Shown piece after piece: positions 7,355 through 15,665 of a stretch of DNA of 28,597 nt. Both the position numbers and the translations under genes were made by a program. Origin of the DNA: MGIIb-O5 sp036154155 (GTDB lineage Archaea; Thermoplasmatota; Poseidoniia; Poseidoniales; Thalassarchaeaceae). How positions within the stretch are numbered: position 1 is the first letter of the stretch; each line of letters begins with the position of its first letter. The notes below the pieces were generated by a model that did no database searches, was not told where the DNA came from, and worked only from the letters and a program-made list of their open reading frames with translations. The stretch lies in the NCBI GenBank assembly GCA_036154155.1, contig JAYZLP010000043.1, positions 1 through 28,597 of the forward strand. The letters run 5' to 3'.

Positions 7355-8986
7355 TTGGATTCCCAAGGAAGGGGTTTGAGCGAGAGCGTATGGACAAGCC
7401 TCGACAGAAAGGCAGGAGCCGTAGTAGAGCTAACAGTTAGGCAGCTCCGAAACAAGATATCCACTTGGGTCGTTATGGCCCTTGGAGCACTTCTGATGGC
7501 GCTCCTCCTGGTCTTCTATGTCGACGCAATTAGGGATGGATTCGAGTCTATCGACAATGATGGGGACAGCGTCGATATGGATAGGGATGGATATCCCTTA
7601 GGACAAGAAATGAAGTACGGCACCAGCGATTGGGATGGAGACTCATTCCCAGGCTCGGGGAATTATGTCTTTGAAGGGCAAATCGACTGGAATGATCCTG
7701 ATAGGACAATTACTGGCAATAGGACATGGGAGGGTTCAGCAATACTAGATGCCACATGGATAGATTACGGGTACACCGGGGGAATGTGGAGCAATATCAT
7801 CGACTGGCAGGACGGTGACGTAGGGCAATGCCCCGATGGGGACGCATTTGATGACTGGTGGCCACCCTATGCATCAGCATGTCTACAGGATGACGGGACC
7901 TATGTGGTGTCTGGCAAGTTCAAGGCCTCCGGCGAGCTCTATGCCCCTGAAGGATACTACCTGACTTGGGGCTATTACACTGAAGTCTTCTATGTTGAAC
8001 CAGACCCTGCAGAGATGTACATTGATGAAGATGGCATTGACTGGGATGGAAACTCCGGTAGCCAAGGTGTCGATGACGATGGCGACTGCCTTAGGTCGGG
8101 GTGGGAATCGAATCTATGGTACAACCCGGACTCAAACCGCAATGGCATACCCTGCGATGTAGTATGGTACGTCGACCCAAACACAGGTGAGGTGATTTCG
8201 ATTAATGCTGATGATTTCGTAGATGAGGACCCAGTCGACGAGGATTACGCCGGCGAGTCATCGCATCGTGCATTTGTCATCGCCTCTGGAAAGGTAGCAT
8301 TCGTACTTCTCCTGGGTCTTTTCCTCCCATTATTCCTTGCTCTTGGCCTAGTTAGGGATGAGACGGAGCGAGGGACCCTTCACTACCTCCTGTCCAAGCC
8401 AATACACCGCGGCGAATTCATCACTTACAGGGTACTGGGTTACTTGGCCGTCGTTTCCTCCTACGTCATTGCATTGTGCTTGCTGATGGCCTTAATCACC
8501 TCACTGATCGGTCCCGGAGATGATTTGATTCGATTTGGCGACTTCCCCGTGTGGATTGGGATTGCAACAGCAACGATACTCGTTCTCGCGGCGTACGGCT
8601 CGCTGTTCAACACCATAGGCCTCGTTATGCCAAAGTATGGCGTGTACCTCTGCATAGTCATCGGCGTATGGGAATTCGCCATGGGTTTCACCACCATCAT
8701 TTCCCCTAGTTCCTCGGTAACATTCCTGTCAATTTCCCACTGGGGTCTTCAGATTGTTGACGCTACCGTCCTAGCTGCATGGCCCGACACATTGCAATAC
8801 TCCCAGATGTCGAACGCGTTCGGACTCGATACCGGGCTTGAGTGGATTTGGAGGCCACCTGTCCACACTCTAGGGACTGGAAATGCGTACCTCTCGATCT
8901 TTACTTCGACCGCCATGCTATCGATACTCTCTCTCGTATTGATATCCATCGGCAGCTCGATATTCCGCAGGAAGGAGATAATGTGA
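7355..8986 (+). CDS. ABC-2 family permease with large Asp-rich extracellular insert
   Basis: This 543-residue protein has one hydrophobic segment near residues 38-58 (VVMALGALLMALLLVFYV), a soluble region from about 65 to 305, and then about five membrane segments. The cytoplasmic signature LVRDETERGTLHYLLSKPIHRGEF is typical of ABC-2 permeases. The soluble insert is rich in Asp, Gly and Trp. It begins with DNDGDSVDMDRDGY (from residue 67) and contains DWDGDSFPG, DDDGDCLRSGWES and NPDSNRNGIPCD, resembling thrombospondin type 3 / dockerin-like calcium-binding loops. By topology it should lie outside the membrane. The start is a TTG directly after the preceding TAG, with GGGGGTGG just upstream as ribosome binding site; no better start lies ahead of the first helix. 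Confidence 0.83.
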   Translation: MDSQGRGLSESVWTSLDRKAGAVVELTVRQLRNKISTWVVMALGALLMALLLVFYVDAIRDGFESIDNDGDSVDMDRDGYPLGQEMKYGTSDWDGDSFPGSGNYVFEGQIDWNDPDRTITGNRTWEGSAILDATWIDYGYTGGMWSNIIDWQDGDVGQCPDGDAFDDWWPPYASACLQDDGTYVVSGKFKASGELYAPEGYYLTWGYYTEVFYVEPDPAEMYIDEDGIDWDGNSGSQGVDDDGDCLRSGWESNLWYNPDSNRNGIPCDVVWYVDPNTGEVISINADDFVDEDPVDEDYAGESSHRAFVIASGKVAFVLLLGLFLPLFLALGLVRDETERGTLHYLLSKPIHRGEFITYRVLGYLAVVSSYVIALCLLMALITSLIGPGDDLIRFGDFPVWIGIATATILVLAAYGSLFNTIGLVMPKYGVYLCIVIGVWEFAMGFTTIISPSSSVTFLSISHWGLQIVDATVLAAWPDTLQYSQMSNAFGLDTGLEWIWRPPVHTLGTGNAYLSIFTSTAMLSILSLVLISIGSSIFRRKEIM

Positions 8987-8995
8987 GGAGATGAG

Positions 8996-10192
8996 ATGGA
9001 ATCATCAGAGCAGAATTTCAAAGGGGATTTCTCATCCCTATGGAGGCTAGACGTCATGCCTCCAATTAGGAGGCTTTCTTGGTGGTGGTGGTGGGCCCTT
9101 ATTCTGGTACCGGACCCTGAAAACCCTTCTAGGTCGAAGCAGCTAATGGTACTGTGGTCAACCAAGGACACTCCAGCAATAAGGGTTAGCGGCCATTGGT
9201 GGAAACCCGGAAAAAAGATGCTAGTCGACGAGGAAGGGGGCCATGTGTTGCCCGGCATGGTTTGTGCATGGTGGTATGATGGGGAGGATATGCACGAGCC
9301 TCTGGTGATGAGGGAGTGCAGGATGGCGAGCATTCCCGACACACATTCCCTGTGGCCCGGTCGTGGTGATGGCAAGGGGGCAGGTGCGGTAGTGCCGCTT
9401 ACCTCAGAAGACATGTCACTCGGCATGTCACCAGGAAACGAATCTTTCTGGATCAATCTGACCAGCGATCCGGAAGCACGGTCAAGAGGCGCTCCCAAGA
9501 CTTTCGAGGCCGAGCTAACCCCTTGGTGGGGGCCTCCTAGTGAACTAACATACAGGAACAATGTTTACTTCTTGGGGATGGGATATGACATACTCAGGCT
9601 GCAGGCAACAAAGTGTAAGTTGGTAGTTGACGGAGAGGAAATGGAGGGAACCGGTTACTTCCAGAAGGTAACTGTCCAGGCCCCTTCATTCCCATGGTTC
9701 TGGGGAATGCTCCACTTCGATGACGGATCGTATTTGGATTGGTTCATGCCCCACGTTTCTCCAATGTGGACAGTCACCGATGAAACACCATGGAGGCTAC
9801 GTGATGTATTCAGGACCCCTAACATAGGAACCGGGGTATTCCACGACAGAAAGGGCGGGAAGACCCACAATTTTGACAACTGCGAGGTTAAACTCTCAAT
9901 GCCAACTGAGAAAGACGCACTATTGGACGATGATGGAAATATTCTCCCCAGATTCAACATCAGGGTTTGGAATGATGAGTCTAGTGCGACCATACAAGTC
10001 AGGGCAGTTAGCAGAGCGAAATGGGTCTTCGATCAGCCAACTAGGGCTTCTTGGGTCAGCCACCTGACTTACAATGAATACCCATTAGAGGTCGAGTCGA
10101 TACGCTTTGAACAGGGTTCAGATTCGAGGACGCTGGAGGACTACGGATGGATCCATGGAAATGCTGAGCATGCATGGGGAGTACTACATTAG
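8996..10192 (+). CDS. CrtC/AttH-like (lipocalin-type hydratase family) protein, tentative
   Basis: This 398-residue protein has no signal peptide or membrane segment despite a striking run of five tryptophans near residue 29 (LSWWWWWALILVPD). The middle (GTGYFQKV...PWFWGMLHFDDGSYLDWF) and the end (GNAEHAWGVLH) resemble the beta-barrel signatures of the CrtC/AttH group (hydroxyneurosporene synthase-like, two lipocalin-like barrels), where Trp- and His-rich stretches line the cavity. I infer a hydrophobic-ligand or carotenoid/lipid-modifying role, but the match is by eye and weak. GAGGAG at 8985-8990 precedes ATG 8996 by five bases, and the preceding permease ends at 8986, so it belongs to the same transcription unit. 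It could instead be an uncharacterised family tied to the exporter. Confidence 0.5.
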   Translation: MESSEQNFKGDFSSLWRLDVMPPIRRLSWWWWWALILVPDPENPSRSKQLMVLWSTKDTPAIRVSGHWWKPGKKMLVDEEGGHVLPGMVCAWWYDGEDMHEPLVMRECRMASIPDTHSLWPGRGDGKGAGAVVPLTSEDMSLGMSPGNESFWINLTSDPEARSRGAPKTFEAELTPWWGPPSELTYRNNVYFLGMGYDILRLQATKCKLVVDGEEMEGTGYFQKVTVQAPSFPWFWGMLHFDDGSYLDWFMPHVSPMWTVTDETPWRLRDVFRTPNIGTGVFHDRKGGKTHNFDNCEVKLSMPTEKDALLDDDGNILPRFNIRVWNDESSATIQVRAVSRAKWVFDQPTRASWVSHLTYNEYPLEVESIRFEQGSDSRTLEDYGWIHGNAEHAWGVLH

Positions 10193-10197
10193 AGGTG
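10192..10197 (+). promoter_or_regulatory. Ribosome binding site GAGGTG deciding the PH-domain gene start
   Basis: GAGGTG lies five bases before ATG 10203 and overlaps the TAG of the preceding gene. It fixes the start at 10203, although the open frame extends back to 10107. Confidence 0.65.
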
Positions 10198-10202
10198 AAA
10201 TT

Positions 10203-11102
10203 ATGAGCGATTATGTCAACCAATACAAGCAGAAAGTGGATTCGGAAGAAGTTCGATCGAGATTCAGTGAGATTACAGATTCTGAGGTCCCAATATGGTC
10301 CGGTAGCCCTTCTGTGCTCTCCATGATTGGTATGTATTCCCTAGCCATAGTGGTCCTATTCGTTCACCTGATTTTCTTCTGGGCCGCAAAATTCGAGAAC
10401 GTAGACGGGGAAGGGAATCTGAATTTGGTAATCGGTATAGCCAAGGTAATACTGGACATATCGGGAGTTTTCGGTTTCGTAGTCGTAATGATGTTGATAG
10501 CCAAAATTAACCACTACCTGAACGTCTCAACCTCGGGAGGGTGGACCAATTCGTGGTTAGTTCTGAACGGACTAATCCCATTCACAATTGTTATTCTAGA
10601 TTGGAGTGGCAAGATACTGGGCAATTTCTTTGAGAACATACCCGATACCCCGATGTGGCTGGATTGGTACTACCCGCTTCTGGGTATTCTTTCATCGTCC
10701 TTCGCCATAGCCATGACTACTCACTACCGAAACGCATTCCAGTATGCGATCACAGACAAGAGGGTCCACATCAGGAAGAAGTTCCTGTATCTAGACACGA
10801 GTGCGGTTGGAATTCCTTTCGACAAGGTCGAGAACCTGAAAGTCGACCCCCCAATCATTGGCAAGATATTGGGCTATGGAAGCTTGCACATCATTACCGA
10901 TGGGGGGGTCACCGACGAACCACAGAACAACCATCAAGACGAAACAGAGACCAACTCTGGCGTTTTCAGACTAATGTTCGGGTGGATTTTTGCACAGAGG
11001 TCAAGAGGCGATTTTCGCGAGGACCCAAGCTCTTGCCTATACGCGATTAGTGAGCCAATGGAAGTCTACAGGCTAATCAACGAGCTAATGGATGAAAGAT
11101 AG
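10203..11102 (+). CDS. PH-domain (bPH2-type) membrane protein
   Basis: This 299-residue protein has a short soluble N-terminus, about four hydrophobic segments (MIGMYSLAIVVLFVHLIFFW, VILDISGVFGFVVVMMLIA, WLVLNGLIPFTIVILDW, YYPLLGILSSSFAIAM) and a soluble C-terminal domain. That domain has the bacterial PH (bPH2/YdbS-like) signature: AITDKRVHIRKKFLYLDTSAVGIPFDKVENLKVDPPIIGKILGYGS. Such domains in membrane proteins are thought to act as protein-interaction or scaffold modules. The role here is unknown; being in line with the ABC operon suggests an accessory. An acidic insert (DEPQNNHQDETETNSG) interrupts the last strands of the PH-like domain. The position 10107-10202 would be an out-of-frame extension over the end of the preceding gene and is not used. 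Confidence 0.78.
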   Translation: MSDYVNQYKQKVDSEEVRSRFSEITDSEVPIWSGSPSVLSMIGMYSLAIVVLFVHLIFFWAAKFENVDGEGNLNLVIGIAKVILDISGVFGFVVVMMLIAKINHYLNVSTSGGWTNSWLVLNGLIPFTIVILDWSGKILGNFFENIPDTPMWLDWYYPLLGILSSSFAIAMTTHYRNAFQYAITDKRVHIRKKFLYLDTSAVGIPFDKVENLKVDPPIIGKILGYGSLHIITDGGVTDEPQNNHQDETETNSGVFRLMFGWIFAQRSRGDFREDPSSCLYAISEPMEVYRLINELMDER

Positions 11103-11160
11103 CCCCCATCCGCACCGTTCATAACCCAAATACTCCCGATGTCATCCCAAGGGGATGTCA

Positions 11161-11709
11161 ATGACAGGCGAAGACACGGTAACTCAAGCTGCGCAGCTAA
11201 TCACAAAGGGCGATTTCATGGGCGCAATGGACATTTTTGACGTCCACACAAAAGAAAACCCCTCCGAACCAGCAGGCTTCCACGGTTGGGCGGAAGCGGC
11301 CCTGTTTGAGATCCAGGAGAATGGAAATCTGGATGATAAGGGGAATGACAGGATAAACGAGGGCCAGATAGCAGCCTACTTCAGAAAGGCTGCATCCATG
11401 GATCCAAAGAATCCCGACTATCTGGCCTCATATGCCAACGCTCTTCTTGAGTTCGACAGAATACCGATGGCAGTTCGTGAATTCAGGAAACTCAAGGCCC
11501 TAGGGGATGAGCTAGACGACGTAGATGTTTCATTCCACCTTTACGAGGCAGCTAGGACGCTGATCGATTTGGTGGATATGAAGACAAATTTCGACAGGAG
11601 CGATCCAAATGCGAGACAATTCATCCCGGTAGCACTAGAGTTCTCCATGCTCGGACTGGGCTTCTCATCGGTAGACGAAGCGATGGAGTACCTCCTTACT
11701 GAGGAGTGA
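11161..11709 (+). CDS. TPR-like repeat protein
   Basis: This small acidic soluble protein has 182 residues and two helical-repeat units: the first has the pattern AAQLITKGDFMGAMDIFDVHTKENP, and the second is AAYFRKAASMDPKNPDYLASYANALLEFDRIPMAVREFRKL. These resemble tetratricopeptide repeats (conserved small residues, then DP..P before the next helix). No enzymatic motif is seen, so it is probably a protein-interaction adaptor. ATG 11155 and ATG 11161 are both possible; GGGG at 11151-11154 stands six bases before the second, which is preferred. The 58-base gap upstream has no convincing TATA box. The pseudouridine synthase gene starts nine bases after its stop, suggesting cotranscription. Confidence 0.7.
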   Translation: MTGEDTVTQAAQLITKGDFMGAMDIFDVHTKENPSEPAGFHGWAEAALFEIQENGNLDDKGNDRINEGQIAAYFRKAASMDPKNPDYLASYANALLEFDRIPMAVREFRKLKALGDELDDVDVSFHLYEAARTLIDLVDMKTNFDRSDPNARQFIPVALEFSMLGLGFSSVDEAMEYLLTEE

Positions 11710-11718
11710 GGCGATAAT

Positions 11719-12600
11719 TTGGACAGCGACCGTTTCTTGGTCGCTATTGGGTATAGGGGAGATACCTTCCATGGTTCACAAATTCAGCCAAATGTGAGGA
11801 CCGTCCAAGGCTCCATTGCCAAAGCAATCAGAAAGATTGGCTGGTGGTCTGATGGATGCCTGGGGATGTCCAGCAGAACCGACGCTGGAGTCAGCGTCAG
11901 AATGAACTTAGCAAGACTGGATCTTCCAGACGCGGTTTCAAGTTCAGTAGACGATAGGAGGGTTTTGAGGGCGTTAAATGACCACCTTCCGGAGGATATT
12001 GTGGCATGGGGGGCCAGGAGAATCACACAAAGGTCTCCGAGCAGGCCGGTAATATCCAGGAAATACTACTACCGTTCTGAGATATCCCGAAGATGGCCCA
12101 ATGAAGTTGATTTGGACTCCCTCCAAGAATCCTGTTCCGTACTGGAGGGGCATCACGACTTCTCGAACTTCTGCAGGGTCGAGGAGGGCAGGGAGACAGA
12201 GAGGACTGTCAACGAATGCAAACCCTGGATAAACTCAGAGGGACGAGCTATTGGAATTTCAGTTAGCGCCCAGTCATTCCTCTGGAACCAAGTCAGAAGG
12301 ATGTCATCGGCCATAACAAGTGTAATTTCGGGAGAGATTGATGTGGATGATTTGAGAATGGCACTGGACAATCCGAACAATACTGTCGACCTTGGGATGG
12401 ACCCCCCAGAAGGTTTGGTCTTATGGGAGATAGAACATGCATCGTTGGGAGGTTTGGGATTAAATTCCGAACCCGATACAACCCACTTCTCCAATGCCCC
12501 AATCGGATTTAGAGAGCACTCAATTTGGTCAGGACTGTGCAAACTAGAGATGTCTACGATGATCCACGCTGAGTGGATTAGTCAATACGAGAAATTCTGA
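11719..12600 (+). CDS. truA: tRNA pseudouridine synthase TruA
   Basis: This 293-residue enzyme isomerises uridines in the tRNA anticodon arm (positions 38-40 in characterised homologues). It has the conserved N-terminal VAIGYRGDTFHGSQIQPN, the catalytic motif MSSRTDAGV with Asp55, the SRKYYYRSEI strand, the HHDFSNFCR motif and SFLWNQVRRM, all in family order. The start is a TTG; GAGG at 11708-11711 lies seven bases before it and no ATG stands before the conserved first strand. The last roughly 50 residues (after VLWEIEHASLGGL) are a poorly conserved tail. The 3' end overlaps the convergent riboflavin kinase gene by 23 bases. Confidence 0.92.
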   Translation: MDSDRFLVAIGYRGDTFHGSQIQPNVRTVQGSIAKAIRKIGWWSDGCLGMSSRTDAGVSVRMNLARLDLPDAVSSSVDDRRVLRALNDHLPEDIVAWGARRITQRSPSRPVISRKYYYRSEISRRWPNEVDLDSLQESCSVLEGHHDFSNFCRVEEGRETERTVNECKPWINSEGRAIGISVSAQSFLWNQVRRMSSAITSVISGEIDVDDLRMALDNPNNTVDLGMDPPEGLVLWEIEHASLGGLGLNSEPDTTHFSNAPIGFREHSIWSGLCKLEMSTMIHAEWISQYEKF

Positions 12601-13021
12601 CTCTCACTGTGTCGCCGTCCTGGCACGGAAGACACTCCCTTAGGAAAGATGCAGAGATTACTTCCGCAGTCTCAGTGTGCCGTGTTAAATCCGGTATTAG
12701 GACCGCGCAATCGGTCCATGATTCGCCATTCACAGAAATTTTCGCCTCAAAAGCAGTAGCCCCGCCAAAGGACCGTCCATCCCTCTCAAATCCCATTATC
12801 CTGATTGACTCGACCCCTTCATCCGAGTCCCCTTCCTCAAGGCCAGAAGCTACCCTAAGTTTCCTGTAATCAGAAATGCTCTCTTCACTCAGATCGACAT
12901 TCAGAGTCCCTGGCCAAGCCCCTGTTCCTAGGATGTCTTTGAACTGCTCCTGGTAATGTGCTTGAGCCATGAAAACATGTGCTCGGCCGAGGCCGCTCGA
13001 GACCTTGCCGCCAAGGAGCAT
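12578..13021 (-). CDS. ribK: CTP-dependent riboflavin kinase (DUF120)
   Basis: This 147-residue protein matches the archaeal riboflavin kinase, which makes FMN using CTP. Recognisable segments are GKVSSGLGRAHVFMAQAHYQEQFKDILG, WPGTLNVDL, GFERDGRSFGGATAFEAKI, CAVLIPDLTRH and EVISASFLREC. The TLN motif is the family's metal/nucleotide signature. Many homologues carry an extra N-terminal winged helix; this one is the catalytic domain only. GGGGGG lies four bases upstream of ATG 13021. The preceding gene on this strand (PqqB-like) ends 38 bases upstream, so the two may form one unit. Confidence 0.92.
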   Translation of the reverse strand: MLLGGKVSSGLGRAHVFMAQAHYQEQFKDILGTGAWPGTLNVDLSEESISDYRKLRVASGLEEGDSDEGVESIRIMGFERDGRSFGGATAFEAKISVNGESWTDCAVLIPDLTRHTETAEVISASFLRECLPCQDGDTVRVRISRID

Positions 13022-13059
13022 GAGCCCCCCTTGAGCGTCCTACTCATAAGGTTCCTTAT

Positions 13060-13944
13060 TCACCCAAGATTGTATGTGTCTCCAGGCTTGCTAATGCCCC
13101 AACCCATTCCCCTAACTGCGGCATACTCATCACTGCCCTCGTTGTGCAGTGGATTGGTATGATTCAAGTGGAAAAAGGAGATTTCCGGGTCCTCACTAGA
13201 CTTCTCCCCAAGCAATTCTAGAGACTCGCAAATCGTTGGATGAGGAATTTCCGACATGTCTCTTCCAGACAGTTCAGAAGAGTCCCAGAAAGTCCCGTCA
13301 ATCAATGCAATGTCCACCCCTAGGGAAGTGAGCCATTCACGTATAGTAGATTCGCCTAATGTCTCCTCCCACGAGTCCTGGTCGGGCATGAAGAGCAGGC
13401 TCCTCTCCCCTCCCTTGATCAAAAGCGCATGATTGTCGGAGAGTTCAGCCCTGTGCTTCACCGGAATTGGCGTTATTGTAAATCCACAACCGGGACTCGC
13501 CTCGAAGGGAATCAAACTCTCCCATTGTTGAGGAATAATCACTCCCTGTTCCACTAAGATGTTCCAAGTGGGAGTTTGATGAATTAGGGATAGCATTGAA
13601 TCGCTGCAATGTAGTTTCACTCCTTTGATTCCAATGGCCTCTCTACCGAGTAATCTCAAGCCGTCGCTATGACCCAGGTGTGCATGAGTGATGCTCGCGC
13701 TCTTCAAAGGCCACTCTAGGCCCCCAGTTCCTTCCCAAATCTCAATATGATCGCCAATTTTTCTTCCAACTTCAATGATGTGACATGAGCCATCGGTGCC
13801 GATGACCCCGAGTGATACCGGGCTTCTCGAGAGACTCCTGTCAGAACGGGCTCTTTCGCAGCAGGGTAGCCTGCATGCTGGTTGTGGGTATCCCCCATCC
13901 TGTGCTGTTCCTAGGACTATGGCCATGACTTTAGCATCCGCCAT
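13060..13944 (-). CDS. PqqB-like metallo-beta-lactamase-fold hydrolase
   Basis: This 294-residue protein has the PqqB-type start VLGTAQDGGYPQPACRLPCCERAR (Cys24, Cys28, Cys29), SPVSLGVIGTDGS, and the metal motif SITHAHLGHSDGLRLLGREA, in which the usual HxHxDH becomes HxHxGH. Downstream are IPVKHRAELSDNHALLI, DIALIDGTFWDSSEL and FFHLNHTNPL. PqqB takes part in pyrroloquinoline quinone synthesis, but no pqq genes (pqqA, C, D, E) are nearby, so it is better called a PqqB-like hydrolase of unknown substrate. The open frame begins at 14004, but the ATG at 13944 (MADAKV) is preceded by CGGGGA and matches the family start. Confidence 0.8.
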   Translation of the reverse strand: MADAKVMAIVLGTAQDGGYPQPACRLPCCERARSDRSLSRSPVSLGVIGTDGSCHIIEVGRKIGDHIEIWEGTGGLEWPLKSASITHAHLGHSDGLRLLGREAIGIKGVKLHCSDSMLSLIHQTPTWNILVEQGVIIPQQWESLIPFEASPGCGFTITPIPVKHRAELSDNHALLIKGGERSLLFMPDQDSWEETLGESTIREWLTSLGVDIALIDGTFWDSSELSGRDMSEIPHPTICESLELLGEKSSEDPEISFFHLNHTNPLHNEGSDEYAAVRGMGWGISKPGDTYNLG

Positions 13945-14019
13945 GATTCCCCGAGTGCATCTCTGAACATGAAACACTCGCTCCGATGGAGCAATGAACC
14001 CCACCTACACTTCAGGTGC

Positions 14020-15198
14020 ATGGCGGCCGACCTGTCGTGGATGAGGCAACGATACGAGGAGCTACGTTCACAGGGTCTCGATTGGAACCCTCCAACCTTG
14101 GAATCCGCTAGTGAGCCAAGGTGTATTGTCAATGGAAAGGAGATGATAATGCTCTCAGCCAATAACTACCTGAATCTGACAACACACCCCAAGGTCGTTC
14201 AGGCTGCTATCGAAGCCACAAGGGAGTATGGCGCCGGCTCTGGCTCCGTTAGGGCAATTGCAGGGACTCTTGACATCCATCTGGAGGCCGAGAAGGCCGC
14301 AGCCCGATTCAAGGGTGTAGAGTCCGCTTTGATTTACTCTGCCGGATATACTGCCAATGTCGGGTTAATCCCAACACTTGTCAGGGGAAAGGAGGACCTG
14401 ATAATTTCAGACGAATTGAATCACGGCTCCATTATTGATGGTGTCCGACTAACCAAGGCCTCTCGTGCTGTCTATCAGCATAATGACGTCTCTGCCCTGG
14501 AGAGGGTACTGCAAGAAAACGAGGACTCAGATAGGAAACTGATAATCACAGATGGAGTATTCAGCATGGACGGGGACATAGCACCTCTGGATGAGATCAC
14601 AAAGATAGCAGAGGAATACGGTGCGATGGTGTTCGTTGATGACTGCCATGGTGAAGGAGTCCTCGGCGATGGGAAGGGCATAGTGGCTCACTTTGGGCTC
14701 CAGGGGAGGGTGGACTTCGAAATTGGTTCCTATTCCAAGGCCATGGGCGTCCAAGGAGGAATTCTAGCGGGCTCTGAGGTGGTAAGGACCCATGCACTAA
14801 ATCACAGCCGCTCATGGCTTCTTTCTGGCAGCCAGCCACCCGGTGTAGCAGCAGCCCAGAAGGCCGCCGTAGAGGTCCTAATGGAAGAGCCCCAGCACGT
14901 AAGGAGGCTCTGGGAAAATACAAACTATTTCAGGGAGCAACTGAATTCCATGGGCTTTGATACGGGAAATTCAGAGACCCCAATAATTCCCGTAATGTGT
15001 GGAGAGAGCAGAATAGCTCAGGAATTGTCAAACAGTCTCAGCGAAAATGGGGTCCTTGTAGGGGCAATTGTCTTCCCGATGGTTTCTAGGGATAAGGCCA
15101 GAGTGAGGACACAGATGTCTTCAGGCCTATCCCGGGAAGATATCGACACAGTTCTATCTGCCTTCGAAAAGAGTGGCAGAACGTTGAATCTGATCTAG
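14020..15198 (+). CDS. PLP-dependent alpha-oxoamine synthase (glycine C-acetyltransferase-like)
   Basis: This 392-residue fold-type I PLP enzyme joins an amino acid to an acyl-CoA with decarboxylation, or cleaves 2-amino-3-ketobutyrate. It has NNYLNLTTHPKV, the glycine-rich GAGSGSVRAIAGT, SDELNHGSIIDG, ITDGVFSMDGDIAPL, FVDDCHGEGVLG (PLP-binding Asp; the usual HATG is HGEG) and SYSKAMGVQGG, with Lys240 as Schiff-base lysine. The closest well-known enzymes are Kbl, BioF and serine palmitoyltransferase; substrate choice cannot be settled by eye. No threonine dehydrogenase or biotin genes are nearby. The frame is open from 13969, but homology begins after MAADLSWMRQRYEEL, so ATG 14020 is chosen. 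A thioesterase follows nine bases after the stop, which fits acyl-CoA use. Confidence 0.85.
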   Translation: MAADLSWMRQRYEELRSQGLDWNPPTLESASEPRCIVNGKEMIMLSANNYLNLTTHPKVVQAAIEATREYGAGSGSVRAIAGTLDIHLEAEKAAARFKGVESALIYSAGYTANVGLIPTLVRGKEDLIISDELNHGSIIDGVRLTKASRAVYQHNDVSALERVLQENEDSDRKLIITDGVFSMDGDIAPLDEITKIAEEYGAMVFVDDCHGEGVLGDGKGIVAHFGLQGRVDFEIGSYSKAMGVQGGILAGSEVVRTHALNHSRSWLLSGSQPPGVAAAQKAAVEVLMEEPQHVRRLWENTNYFREQLNSMGFDTGNSETPIIPVMCGESRIAQELSNSLSENGVLVGAIVFPMVSRDKARVRTQMSSGLSREDIDTVLSAFEKSGRTLNLI

Positions 15199-15206
15199 GT
15201 GGAATA

Positions 15207-15665
15207 ATGGCTTCAAGAAATAATTCTGATTCAACCGAGTGGGCAGTTTCCATGGACATCACAGTCAATTGGGGAGATATGGATGCACTAGGCCATGTTA
15301 ACCACTCGGTATTCGCTACTTGGATGGAGACTGCTAGAATGGAGTATTTCTCCAAGATGGGGATGATGGAACTATATGAGAACTCGAACATTGGGCCAAT
15401 TCTGGCTAGGATAGAGGTCGACTACAAATTCCCGATAGTTTTCCCAGATGTTGTCAAGGTTCTGACATCAGTATCCAGAATTGGAAACTCCTCATTCGAC
15501 ATGAAATATGAGATTTCTAGCCTCGCCAAGGAAGGCGAGGTTGCGGCCACAGGAAAGGTCGTCGGAGTACTTGTGGATTACAACACGGGAAAGCCAGTCC
15601 CAATGCCGGAAGAACTCAAGAATTCGATTATCGAGTTAGAAGGGGGCATTACTTCAGCCGACTAG
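15207..15665 (+). CDS. Acyl-CoA thioesterase, hot-dog fold (YbgC/FadM-like)
   Basis: This 152-residue hot-dog-fold protein has the signature VNWGDMDALGHVNHSVFATWMETARMEYF, with Asp26 and the GHVNH loop typical of 4-hydroxybenzoyl-CoA-thioesterase-like enzymes. It continues with ILARIEVDYKFPIVFPDVVKVLTSV and GEVAATGKVVGVLVDYNTGKPVPMPEEL. It should hydrolyse acyl-CoA thioesters in the cytoplasm. GGTGG lies five bases before ATG 15207, and the gene is nine bases downstream of the alpha-oxoamine synthase, implying cotranscription. Its stop overlaps the convergent membrane protein gene by four bases. Confidence 0.86.
   Translation: MASRNNSDSTEWAVSMDITVNWGDMDALGHVNHSVFATWMETARMEYFSKMGMMELYENSNIGPILARIEVDYKFPIVFPDVVKVLTSVSRIGNSSFDMKYEISSLAKEGEVAATGKVVGVLVDYNTGKPVPMPEELKNSIIELEGGITSAD

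Noticed and set aside
8749..9561. 270-codon open frame on the minus strand over the permease end and the CrtC-like gene
   Set aside because: It is antisense to two well-supported coupled genes, with Ser/Pro/His-rich composition and no recognisable motif or ribosome binding site.
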